Assembly (NCBI GenBank): GCA_963757335.1
Contig: CAVWRJ010000002.1
Span: 372,001-436,000 of the forward strand
Length of the DNA: 64,000 nt
Direction: 5' to 3'
From: DASQPA01 sp963757335
GTDB taxonomy: Bacteria > Acidobacteriota > Thermoanaerobaculia > Multivoradales > UBA5704
Part shown: positions 32,958 through 40,199 of the stretch, in pieces
Layout of the letters: every line of letters starts with the position of its first letter
Position numbering within the stretch: the stretch's first letter is position 1
Notes under the pieces: model-generated
The model's input: the letters and a program-made list of their open reading frames with translations, nothing else
The model's database searches: none
What the model was told of the DNA's origin: nothing
Made by a program: the position numbers and the translations under genes

Positions 32958-33300
32958 CAGCGGTCAGCGGCAGAGCGAGTTTTGCCGCGTCCACGGGTTC
33001 CCGGCCAGGTCGTTCAGCTACTGGAAGATTGAGTTGGTCCGGCGCGCGCATCTCCGCGTGGGTGAAGCGGCGCCGGGAAAGTCCCCGCAGCCCGAGGAGG
33101 CCGAGGGACCTGGAGGGCAAGCGCTTTGTTGGCGGCAGGTTGCCTGGCCTGCCCCGCCGCCGACTGGAGTTCCGTCGCGCGCTGCGGAGGACGGTCTGGA
33201 GGTGGTGTTACCGGGCGGCTGGTCGATTCGTCTAGGTCCGCGGTTTGAAGCGGAGTCCTTGAAGCGGTTGCTCGGCGTGCTGGAGGTCGTGTCGTGCTGA
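32884..33300 (+). CDS. tnpA: IS66 accessory protein TnpA
   Basis: 138 residues: LTKREQQWRERIEAWRSSGQ then RQSEFCRVHGFPARSFSYWK is the helix-turn-helix of IS66 TnpA proteins; the C-terminal part LEVVLPGGWSIRLGPRFEAE is also conserved. It is preceded by AGGAGG and overlaps the tnpB start. It is needed with TnpB and TnpC for transposition, with an unclear role. Confidence 0.85.
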   Translation: MAQKASRELTKREQQWRERIEAWRSSGQRQSEFCRVHGFPARSFSYWKIELVRRAHLRVGEAAPGKSPQPEEAEGPGGQALCWRQVAWPAPPPTGVPSRAAEDGLEVVLPGGWSIRLGPRFEAESLKRLLGVLEVVSC

Positions 33301-33644
33301 TGCCGCCGTCTTCAGTGCGCGTGTTCGTGGCGTCTGGGGCGGTGGACCTGCGTCGATCGTTCGACAGCCTGGCCTACTGCACCCAGGAGTTGCTACGGCA
33401 AGACCCTCTGTCGGGCCACCTGTTCGTATTCCGCAACCGGCGAGGAGACCGGGTCAAGATTCTTTACTGGGACCGCACGGGCTACTGCCTCTGGTACAAG
33501 CGACTGGAGAAGGGGACCTTTCGTCTGCCAAGCGGTCCCGACGGAGGTGTGGAGATCAACGCCGCCGAGTTGGTGCTGTTGCTGGAAGGCATCGATCTGT
33601 CGGGTGCGCGTCGGCAGGTGCGCTATCTTCGGCGGAGTGCCTAA
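33294..33644 (+). CDS. tnpB: IS66 accessory protein TnpB
   Basis: 116 residues, GTG start overlapping tnpA by seven bases. VRVFVASGAVDLRRSFDSLA then LSGHLFVFRNRRGDRVKILY and WDRTGYCLWYKRLEKGTFRL are hallmark segments of the IS66 Orf2 family. It is full length and undamaged. Confidence 0.95.
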   Translation: MLMPPSSVRVFVASGAVDLRRSFDSLAYCTQELLRQDPLSGHLFVFRNRRGDRVKILYWDRTGYCLWYKRLEKGTFRLPSGPDGGVEINAAELVLLLEGIDLSGARRQVRYLRRSA

Positions 33645-33690
33645 AGGGTATTCCTTTCCTGGAATCGATCATTTATAGTTGGGCTCCGCA

Positions 33691-35253
33691 ATGGAACCGG
33701 AGCCCCAGCTTCCCACCGATCCCCAAGTTCTGCGGCAAATAGTCCTGGAGTTGCTGAGCACTCTGCAAGAGAGAGATCGCCGGATCGGCCAGCTGTCCTC
33801 GCAGCTGGAGGCGCTGAAACGGCGTCTGTTCGGAAAGCACTCCGAGAAGCTCGATCCAGATCAGTTGCTCCTCGAGCTGGGAGCATGGTTGACCTCGCAG
33901 CTGGGCGAGGAAAGCTCCGAGGGCCAGGCTCCCCAGCCTGTGGTCCCAGAAGAGGAAGGCTCCGCACCGCCAAAGAAAGGTCATGGCCGAAGCCGCTTGC
34001 CCGAGCGCTTGGCGCGGCAGCGCACGGAATACCATCCGGCTCCGGCGGACCGTGTCTGCCCGGAGTGCAAAGTGGATCTGCGCCGGATCGGTGAGGAGGT
34101 CAGCGAGCAGCTCGAGTACGTGCCGGCGAGCCTCTTCGTTCGCGAGCACGCGCGGATCAAGTATGCCTGTCCGCAATGTCAGGGCCCTGTGGTGATCGGG
34201 AGCTTACCGCTCCAGCCGATCGCCAAAGGGCTGCCTGGGCCTGGCCTTTTAGCCCATGTCCTGACCAGCAAGTATGCGGATCACCTACCGTTGCATCGCC
34301 AGGAGGGGATCTTCCAGCGCCATGGCGTGGAGCTGAGCCGGAAGACGCTATGCGATTGGGTCGCGGCGGGTGCGGCGCAGCTCAAGCCGTTGGTCCTGGT
34401 GATGAAGGACGAGGTGCTCGGCTCCCGCAAGATCCACACCGATGACACGACGGTGCCGGTGCGCGACAAAGATCGCGCTTCGATGCGGCAAGGTCGATTG
34501 TGGATTTACATTGGGGACGCTGAGCATGAGCATCTCGTCTTCGACTACACGCCGGATCGAAAACGCGACGGCCCGCAGCGCTTTCTGGCCGGCTACAAGG
34601 GCTATCTCCAAGCCGATGCCTATGGCGGCTACAACTGTGTGTATGCGCCGCAGGGGGAATCGCGTGAACCTGGCGCTATCGAGGTCGCCTGCTGGGCGCA
34701 TGCCCGGCGAAAATTCTTCGACTCGATGTCGAGCGACGGCCGGCGCTCGTCGGTCGCCTTGGCCTATATCCGCGAGCTGTATGCGATCGAGAAACGGGCA
34801 CGCGACCTGAGCCCCGAGCAGCGCCATGCCCTGCGCGGCCAGGAAGCTCCGCGAATTCTCAAGGCAATGAAGGCCTGGCTCGAAGAGGAGGCGCCGAAGG
34901 TCTTGCCCAAGAGCCCGATGGGCGACGCCATCACCTACTCCCGTGGGCAGTGGGTAGCCCTCACGCGCTACCTCGAAGACGGCATTCTAGAGATCGACAA
35001 CAACCGCGCCGAGAGAGCTTTGCGGCGGGTCGCCATCGGCCGGAAGAACTGGATGTTTGCGGGCAGCGATGAGGGTGGACATCGCGCGGCGATCATTTAC
35101 AGCGTGGTGGCCAGCTGCGCCGTCCTCAAGATCGATCCATTCGCCTACCTACGCGACGTACTGCAACGCCTCCCATCGTGCCCTCCCGCCGACCTGAAGA
35201 ACCTGACGCCGAAGGCCTGGAAGGCAGCCTCGCTCGCCGCCCAGGCCAACTGA
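33691..35253 (+). CDS. tnpC: IS66 transposase TnpC
   Basis: 520 residues. The N-terminus is a coiled coil (LSTLQERDRRIGQLSSQLEA then LKRRLFGKHSEK). A zinc-finger-like part (RVCPECKVDL, YACPQCQGPVV) follows, then the DDE catalytic domain: KIHTDDTTVPVR, GYLQADAYGGYN, CWAHARRKFFD and EIDNNRAERALRRVAIGRKN with the C-terminal Glu. The ATG at 33691 is favoured; a TTG four codons upstream is also open. It is full length and undamaged. Confidence 0.95.
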   Translation: MEPEPQLPTDPQVLRQIVLELLSTLQERDRRIGQLSSQLEALKRRLFGKHSEKLDPDQLLLELGAWLTSQLGEESSEGQAPQPVVPEEEGSAPPKKGHGRSRLPERLARQRTEYHPAPADRVCPECKVDLRRIGEEVSEQLEYVPASLFVREHARIKYACPQCQGPVVIGSLPLQPIAKGLPGPGLLAHVLTSKYADHLPLHRQEGIFQRHGVELSRKTLCDWVAAGAAQLKPLVLVMKDEVLGSRKIHTDDTTVPVRDKDRASMRQGRLWIYIGDAEHEHLVFDYTPDRKRDGPQRFLAGYKGYLQADAYGGYNCVYAPQGESREPGAIEVACWAHARRKFFDSMSSDGRRSSVALAYIRELYAIEKRARDLSPEQRHALRGQEAPRILKAMKAWLEEEAPKVLPKSPMGDAITYSRGQWVALTRYLEDGILEIDNNRAERALRRVAIGRKNWMFAGSDEGGHRAAIIYSVVASCAVLKIDPFAYLRDVLQRLPSCPPADLKNLTPKAWKAASLAAQAN

Positions 35254-35477
35254 GCGGCGGCCGCCGCCTCCCGCCATCCAAGCGTGGCATCTTCGCCCGG
35301 TCCTCCGGGCAAGACCTGGCACTGAGGGAGGCCTGCCGGCTTGGCCGAAGTACAGCTCTGGGTAAAGGGGGGAGGCAGGCCCACGCTGGGAGGCGGGCCG
35401 CTCGGGAGGGCCGACCTGGGGTTCGCCGGACGGTTACGATGAAGAAGATGAGGGAGGAGGGTTCAGGATAGGAAGCT

Positions 35478-35582
35478 TGTCCCATGTCCCACGCCTTAAG
35501 GGTTGGGACAGTGGGACAGGCCAGTTGTCCCATCCGTCCCAGGAACGTGGGACAGGTGGGACAGGTGGGACAGGCAGGGACC
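35478..35582. repeat. Iteron-like cluster of TGGGACA boxes
   Basis: About nine copies of GGGACA or its complement TGTCCC occur within 105 bases. Three form a perfect tandem of GTGGGACAG at 9-base spacing near 35547-35573; others are arranged in both orientations. The array begins a few bases after the restored stop of the RepA-like ATPase gene, a typical place for iterons or for operator sites. Confidence 0.6.
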
Positions 35583-35612
35583 GTGGGCTCTATCGGCCCC
35601 CCCGCCACGCAT

Positions 35613-36077
35613 CTAGATTTCCAAACACTTGCGGCAATTTTCGGGAGACATTAGGGAGCTACAAAGGCTATCGAGGACTTCCTTCTTAGCGCGACTCCGG
35701 AAACGCCTCAGGGCGAGACAGTCGGCCAGAGCCGGGACTTCAGCTCTGCATGAAGCCGAAACGCTAACCTCCTCGGAGATAGTAACGGAGCTTAGCTCGG
35801 ATTGAAAATCGCCTACCTTCCTGCGATAGGTATCTTGGGCATCTTCTAACTCGCCCTCCTTAAACTTACAATTGCCCTCGCTGTAACTCCTGCACAGGCG
35901 CAAGCTGTCCTTGGCTTCTGTTACCTCTTCTTCTGCTGTCTCAACGGCACGACTTGCTTGAGAGGCATTCTCGACCTTTGTTTTCAAGTCGGCCAGGGAA
36001 TCGGCGCATCTACTCCAGTCCACCGCGCTCGAAATTGACCCCGAAAGGAGAAAGATGAGCGTAAGACTTGTTTTCAT
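35613..36077 (-). CDS. Exported coiled-coil protein of the element
   Basis: 154 residues starting at ATG 36077 with GAGGAG. A signal peptide (MKTSLTLIFLLSGSISSAVD) is followed by a charged helical stretch (DLKTKVENASQASRAVETAE, EEVTEAKDSLRLCRSYSEGN) likely to form a coiled coil, and a C-terminal part with eight cysteines in all (ASCRAEVPALADC, SLCSSLMSPENCRKC). The codon use is noticeably less GC-rich than in the chromosomal genes. Role unknown; possibly an envelope factor carried as cargo. Confidence 0.65.
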   Translation of the reverse strand: MKTSLTLIFLLSGSISSAVDWSRCADSLADLKTKVENASQASRAVETAEEEVTEAKDSLRLCRSYSEGNCKFKEGELEDAQDTYRRKVGDFQSELSSVTISEEVSVSASCRAEVPALADCLALRRFRSRAKKEVLDSLCSSLMSPENCRKCLEI

Positions 36078-36149
36078 GATCTTACTCCTCACGATCTTTA
36101 GCTAGTTCCTGCAAAAATTTGAAGTCTGGTAGCACCATCTCGGCATCCC

Positions 36150-36398
36150 TCACTCGCCGTTTGGGTCCGGCTCTCCAGGGTGCTTGAAGTCTGTCTGAGT
36201 ACGCCAGCGTTCCACGCCAAATTTACCCACCATGCAAATAATTTTTTTGTCCTCGTCTTCCCAGTACTTGCCGACTACGTGAGCCAGTCGCAAGTGACCT
36301 CCTGCCAACTCCACTTCCATGACATCACTGCGCAGCACGTCACCCCACGGATGGAGCGGTGGGCACGTCCGGCCCTCGATCCATGGACCCTTCGACAT
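36150..36398 (-). CDS. Small hypothetical protein of the element
   Basis: 82 residues, ATG 36398 with a very good AGGAGG. MSKGPWIEGRTCPPLHPWGD, VLRSDVMEVELAGGHLRLAH, VVGKYWEDEDKKIICMVGKF and GVERWRTQTDFKHPGEPDPN show a compact, mainly beta protein. No domain is recognised. It lies upstream of the coiled-coil gene on the same strand. Confidence 0.6.
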   Translation of the reverse strand: MSKGPWIEGRTCPPLHPWGDVLRSDVMEVELAGGHLRLAHVVGKYWEDEDKKIICMVGKFGVERWRTQTDFKHPGEPDPNGE

Positions 36399-36485
36399 AA
36401 CTACCTCCTCTTCTAAAAAGTGAAGCCGGTAGAACTGGCGCCGAAAAAATCCCCTCGGCCTGAGAGACAGATAGGTCTTCGGAGG

Positions 36486-36690
36486 TTACCCCTCCGTGTT
36501 CCGAGACGGCCCCCCCAGCAACGGGGCAGGGTCCACCCCCTCGCACTCCTCCTCGATCGCTTCCCTCATCTCGCGGACAGAGACAGGGTCCAGCGTTCCC
36601 GCGAAGCGCAGGAGGTCGCGGCCGGGAACGCCCTTCGGGGGGGAGGAAACGGGGAGAGGGACTGACTCCACCTGTTCAGGCGAAACGCTG
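36486..36690 (-). pseudogene. Decayed copy of the VapB-like antitoxin
   Basis: The minus-strand reading SSPPKGVPGRDLLRFAGTLD then VREMREAIEEECEGVDPA matches the antitoxin at 27808-28038 (SPPPKGVPGHNLLRFAGILD, AREMREAIEEGCERVD). The N-terminal part is lost and the C-terminus is different; no toxin follows. It lies inside the right end of the element. Confidence 0.7.
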
Positions 36691-36696
36691 CCACCT

Positions 36697-36717
36697 ACAG
36701 CCCAGCGACAGCCCAGG
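36697..36717 (+). promoter_or_regulatory. Arm-type integrase binding site, right
   Basis: Identical 21-base copy of the block at 28225-28245 (two ACAGCCCAG boxes at 11-base spacing). It is 66 bases from attR. Confidence 0.6.
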
Positions 36718-36782
36718 CCTGAAACCGAGTCCGGAGGCTTTTTCTCGCTGGGCACCTAAGTTATTGACTCTGAAGGGTTTGA

Positions 36783-36830
36783 ATGGTGCCCAGGACCGGA
36801 ATCGAACCAGTGACACCGTGATTTTCAGTC
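36783..36830. other. attR: 48-bp repeat within tRNA-Phe
   Basis: Identical to 28070-28117. It covers the tRNA 3' end through the anticodon loop, so integration rebuilt a complete tRNA here. Confidence 0.9.
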
Positions 36831-36859
36831 ACGTGCTCTACCAACTGAGCTACCTGGGC
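36784..36859 (-). tRNA. tRNA-Phe (GAA), CCA encoded
   Basis: Minus strand, 76 nt: acceptor GCCCAGG pairs with CCTGGGC; the D arm is GCTCAGTTGGTAGAGC; the anticodon arm is CGTGA-CTGAAAA-TCACG with anticodon GAA; the T arm is ACTGG-TTCGATT-CCGGT; discriminator A is followed by CCA. All four stems pair fully. It is the integration target of the adjacent element. Confidence 0.97.
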
Positions 36860-36888
36860 ACAGGGTCAGGCGACCCCAAGGGGCGCTA

Positions 36889-36917
36889 TTTTTAGCACCT
36901 GCCGGGGCGGGAGTCAA
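36889..36917 (-). promoter_or_regulatory. Promoter of tRNA-Phe
   Basis: On the minus strand TTGACT (plus 36912-36917), a 17-base spacer and TAAAAA (plus 36889-36894). The predicted start is about 23 bases before the tRNA 5' end. It lies outside the integrated element, so tRNA expression is kept. Confidence 0.7.
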
Positions 36918-36991
36918 GCATGGCGACGGCCGATGCCCGGGTTTCAGGCGGGAGAGCCCCGGATCTCAAGGTCCGAGCCCCGGCTCCCAGG

Positions 36992-37185
36992 CTTCAAGCT
37001 CCGTCACCCAAGCTTCGAGACCCTGTCGCCCGGACTTCAAGCTCCGCAACCCAGGCTTCGAGCCCCTGTATCTCAGGCTTCAAGCTCCGTAACCCAAGCT
37101 TCAAGCTCCGCAACCCAGGCTTCGAGCCCCCATATCTCAGACTTCAAGCTCCATATCTCAAGCTTCGAGACGCCCGATCTCAAAG
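36992..37185. repeat. Degenerate 21/22-bp tandem repeat
   Basis: About nine units starting CTTCAAGCTCCG or CTTCGAGCCCC, alternating 21 and 22 bases (for example CTTCAAGCTCCGTAACCCAA, then G). Similar half-units extend a little to the left. The array sits between the tRNA-Phe promoter and the 3' end of the serine hydrolase gene. No gene is supported within it. Confidence 0.75.
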
Positions 37186-37287
37186 TCGGATCTCCCTGCC
37201 TTCGGACTCAGGTCCCGGTGCCCCAAAAGTCCCGCAGCCGCATTTCTTCCCTGGGGAGCGTCGAGAACAGCCTGAAATCCTGGGCTC

Positions 37288-38976
37288 CTACTTCACCCGC
37301 CCGCCCGGGAAGTCCCGTCCCCCCTGGTGGAGGACGACCTCGGTCGCCTTGCCGTCGGGGCCGCGGTGGAAGGTCAAGGCGGCGTCCACCTCCTTCAGGA
37401 AGAACTCTTCGGGGGAGGTGGCGAAGAGCTCGTGGCGGGACTGGCCCGTGGCCTGGGAGTAGAGGTGCTCCCCCTCGCGGGTGACGACGATGTCGAAGTC
37501 CGAGGCCAGGCGGTAGTCGCCCACCAGGCCTTCCAGGAGAGCGGGGGCGACCGCGACCGACTTCTTCTCGGCCGGCAGGGGGTCGTTCGTGCGGACGGCG
37601 TCGGTGGAATCGCCATGGCTCTCCATCGTCATCCCCGTGACCTTGCCCCCGCCGGTCTGGAAGTGCAGGTGGTCCACGCTGTCCTTATAGAAGAAGTCGG
37701 TCGGGGAGGCCGGCAGGGCCTCGTTTCTCGTGCCGCCGGGGAGGCGCTGGGTGAAGAGCCGGTCCCCCTGGCGGGTGACGACACGGGTGGTCTTGTCGTC
37801 GATCCGGTAGACCCCCACGTAGCGGTCGAGGACGGCGGGGTCGACGGGGACCGCCTGCCTCGCGTCGAGCGGCTTGCCGACCAGGAGGCTGGCGATCTCG
37901 ATGCCGAGGAAGTCGAGCCCCGGCTCGTGCTCGGGGTTGTTCGAGAGGATGGCGACGACGATCCGGTCCTCGGGGAGGCGGAGCAGCTCGGTCGAGAAGC
38001 CGTTGATGCCGCCCCCGTGCTCGATCACCCGGTGCCCCTCGAAGCTCCAGAGGGCGAGGCCGTAGCCGTAGCCGGTCGACTTCCCGCTCTTCAGGCGATA
38101 GGGGGTGACCATGCGGTCGAAGAGGTCCTGCCGGACCAGGGTGCCCGAGAAGAGCGCCCGCTCCCAGAGGGCGAGGTCGTCGACGGTCGAGATCAGCGCC
38201 CCGGCGGCGAAGGGCTGGGTCATGCTCAAGTAGGCGGCGTTCCGGTAGTGCCCCGGCTCCCCCTCGTAGCCGGCGGCCCGGCCGGGGAGGATGGGGCCGT
38301 CGGCGCCGTAGGAGGTGTGGGTCATGCCGAGGGGGGTGAAGATCGTCTCGGCCAGCCAGTCGCCGTAGGCCTTCCCCGTCACCTTCTCGATCACCATCCC
38401 GAGGAGGAAGTAGCCCGAGTTGTCGTAGAGCATCTTCTCGCCCGGCGCGAAATCGGCCGGCTCGTTCTTGAAGAGGTCGACCACCTGCCGCGGCGTCAGG
38501 TCCTGCCGGATCACCTTGCGCCACTCGGGGAGGCTGGTGTAGGTCTTGATCCCCGAGGTGTGGGTCAGGAGGTGCTCGAGGGTGATCTTCTGGCCGTGGG
38601 TCGGGAAGTCGGGGAGGTACCGGGTGAGGTCGTCGTCGAGCGCGAGCTTCCCCTGCTCGGCGAGCTTCAGGATCGCGAGAGCCGTGAACTGCTTGGTGAT
38701 CGAGCCCAGCCGGAAGACCATCTCCGGGGCGATGGGGACCCCGAGCTCCAGGTTCGCCATGCCGTACCCCTTGCGCAGGAGCACCTTGCCGTCCTTCTCG
38801 ACGAGCACCGCCGCCCCCGGCTCGGCCGCCGGGTAGGTCCGGGCCAGGAGCTGGTCGATCCGGGCCGCCAGGTCGGCGTCGGTGACTGGGGGGGTGGCGG
38901 CGCGGGCCGGAAGGGCGGAGGCCAGTCCAGAGAAGACGAGGAGAAGCAGGAGGACGGGGCGCGGGGTGCGTCGCAT
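37288..38976 (-). CDS. Secreted serine hydrolase, class C beta-lactamase/penicillin-binding type
   Basis: 562 residues with a signal peptide (MRRTPRPVLLLLLVFSGLAS). The catalytic SxxK is S92-I-T-K95 in FRLGSITKQFTALA, the YxN-type motif is YDNSGYFLLG, and the third motif is HGGGINGF. The hydrolase domain ends at about residue 365; the remaining 200 residues contain two copies of a DUF3471-like region (YVGVYRIDDKTTRVV and LVGDYRLASDFDIVV). Such proteins cleave D-amino-acid peptides or esters in the periplasm. The gene stands alone; the next gene is divergent. Confidence 0.9.
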   Translation of the reverse strand: MRRTPRPVLLLLLVFSGLASALPARAATPPVTDADLAARIDQLLARTYPAAEPGAAVLVEKDGKVLLRKGYGMANLELGVPIAPEMVFRLGSITKQFTALAILKLAEQGKLALDDDLTRYLPDFPTHGQKITLEHLLTHTSGIKTYTSLPEWRKVIRQDLTPRQVVDLFKNEPADFAPGEKMLYDNSGYFLLGMVIEKVTGKAYGDWLAETIFTPLGMTHTSYGADGPILPGRAAGYEGEPGHYRNAAYLSMTQPFAAGALISTVDDLALWERALFSGTLVRQDLFDRMVTPYRLKSGKSTGYGYGLALWSFEGHRVIEHGGGINGFSTELLRLPEDRIVVAILSNNPEHEPGLDFLGIEIASLLVGKPLDARQAVPVDPAVLDRYVGVYRIDDKTTRVVTRQGDRLFTQRLPGGTRNEALPASPTDFFYKDSVDHLHFQTGGGKVTGMTMESHGDSTDAVRTNDPLPAEKKSVAVAPALLEGLVGDYRLASDFDIVVTREGEHLYSQATGQSRHELFATSPEEFFLKEVDAALTFHRGPDGKATEVVLHQGGRDFPGGRVK

Positions 38977-39069
38977 GGGGGCGGTCCTTTCGGGGCTAGG
39001 TCCGTCATCCTATACGAGGGCGGGGCGAGGTTCCGCGCGCTTCGCCGGCTTTTGGCGTAGGCTCCTCCC

Positions 39070-40194
39070 ATGGCCGAGGTGACGCTCCACCACGTCAAGA
39101 AGAGCTACGGTCCGGTGACGATCATCGAGGATCTGGAGCTCGACGTCCGGGACAAGGAGTTCATGGTCCTCGTCGGCCCGTCCGGGTGCGGCAAGTCGAC
39201 GGCGCTCCGGATGATCGCCGGCCTGGAGGAGATTACGGGGGGGACGATCGAGATCGGCGACCGGGTGGTGAACGACGTGCCGCCCAAGGACCGCGACATC
39301 GCCATGGTCTTCCAGAGCTACGCCCTCTATCCCCATATGTCGGTCCGCGAAAACCTGGAGTTCGGCTTGAAGATCCGGAAGACCCCGCGGGCGGAGCGGG
39401 ACCGCCGGGTGGGGGAGGCGGCGGAGATCCTGGGGCTCACCCCGCTCCTGGCGCGAAAGCCCAAGGACCTCTCCGGCGGCCAGCGCCAGCGGGTCGCCCT
39501 CGGCCGGGCTATCGTGCGCAAGCCCGCGGTCTTCCTCTTCGACGAGCCGCTCTCGAACCTCGACGCCAAGCTCCGGGTGCAGATGCGGGCCGAGATCTCG
39601 AAGCTCCAGAAGCGGCTGGAGACGACGACGGTCTATGTCACCCACGACCAGATCGAGGCGATGACCATGGGCCACCGGATCGCGGTGATGAACGCCGGCC
39701 GTTTGCAGCAGCTCGGCACCCCGCTCGAGGTCTACGACCGGCCGGCGAACCTCTTCGTGGCGAGCTTCATCGGCACCCCGCCCATGAACCTCGTACCGGC
39801 GACCCTGGCGGACGGCGGCGCGACGATCGCCGCTGCCGGCTTTGTGCTCCCCGTTCCCGAGGCGCTGCGCCCGGCGACCGCGAAGGCGGACGGCAGGAAG
39901 GTCGTCCTCGGGATGCGGCCGGAGAACCTGCGCGGGGGAGATTCCGCAGAGAAGGCCGCGGAGGGGGCGACCGGCATCGCCGGCGTCGCCGGCATCGCGA
40001 GCATTTCCGGCATCGTGGAGTTCGTCGAGCCTCTGGGGCACGAGGTGATCGTCCACACCCGGGTGGGGGAGGATCTCCTCGTCGCCAAGCTCGAACCGCG
40101 CCGAGCGCCGGCGATGGGCGACCCGATCACCTTAGCCGTCGAGCTCGGCGCCCTCCACCTCTTCGATGCCGCGAACGGCGAGCGGCTGGGATAA
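39070..40194 (+). CDS. ugpC: ABC transporter ATP-binding protein, UgpC/MalK/MsmK type
   Basis: 374 residues: Walker A VGPSGCGKSTALRMIAGLEE, Q-loop VFQSYALYPHMSVRENL, signature DLSGGQRQRVALGRAI, Walker B VFLFDEPLSNLDAKLR and the His switch YVTHDQIEAM, followed by the regulatory OB-fold domain of carbohydrate importers (MRPENLRGGD..., AVELGALHLFDAANGERLG). It energises sugar or glycerol-3-phosphate uptake. No permease or binding protein is adjacent, so it may serve several transporters. A short Gly/Ala/Ile repeat (ATGIAGVAGIASISGIV) at about residue 300 is an odd insertion in the regulatory domain. Confidence 0.92.
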   Translation: MAEVTLHHVKKSYGPVTIIEDLELDVRDKEFMVLVGPSGCGKSTALRMIAGLEEITGGTIEIGDRVVNDVPPKDRDIAMVFQSYALYPHMSVRENLEFGLKIRKTPRAERDRRVGEAAEILGLTPLLARKPKDLSGGQRQRVALGRAIVRKPAVFLFDEPLSNLDAKLRVQMRAEISKLQKRLETTTVYVTHDQIEAMTMGHRIAVMNAGRLQQLGTPLEVYDRPANLFVASFIGTPPMNLVPATLADGGATIAAAGFVLPVPEALRPATAKADGRKVVLGMRPENLRGGDSAEKAAEGATGIAGVAGIASISGIVEFVEPLGHEVIVHTRVGEDLLVAKLEPRRAPAMGDPITLAVELGALHLFDAANGERLG

Positions 40195-40199
40195 ACCTC

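Larger units (their letters stand above)
32815..35437 (+). mobile_element. IS66-family insertion sequence with 8-bp target duplication
   Basis: The left end GTAACCGTCCGGCCAACCCC and the right end (reverse complement of 35417-35437) match at 20 of 21 positions. The direct repeat GATGAAGA flanks the element at 32807-32814 and 35438-35445. The three standard genes (tnpA, tnpB, tnpC) are present and open. Length 2623 bp is normal for IS66. Confidence 0.95.
28070..36830. mobile_element. Integrative element in tRNA-Phe, about 8.7 kb including IS66
   Basis: Bounded by the 48-bp repeats, with a tyrosine integrase reading away from attL, a terminator, three cargo genes, an AlpA-like regulator, a RepA/AAA ATPase broken by an IS66 insertion, an iteron-like array and two small minus-strand genes. 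Without the IS it would be about 6.1 kb. No relaxase, conjugation or capsid genes are seen, so it is best described as a small integrative (possibly mobilizable or satellite-like) element. The intact tRNA-Phe is rebuilt at the right junction. Confidence 0.85.

Noticed and set aside
28070..36830. Prophage
   Set aside because: No capsid, terminase, tail or lysis genes are recognisable; the content fits a small integrative element.
37327..39060. 577-codon plus-strand frame opposite the serine hydrolase
   Set aside because: The minus strand shows SxxK, YxN and HGG motifs and a signal peptide; the plus frame is a GC-driven shadow.
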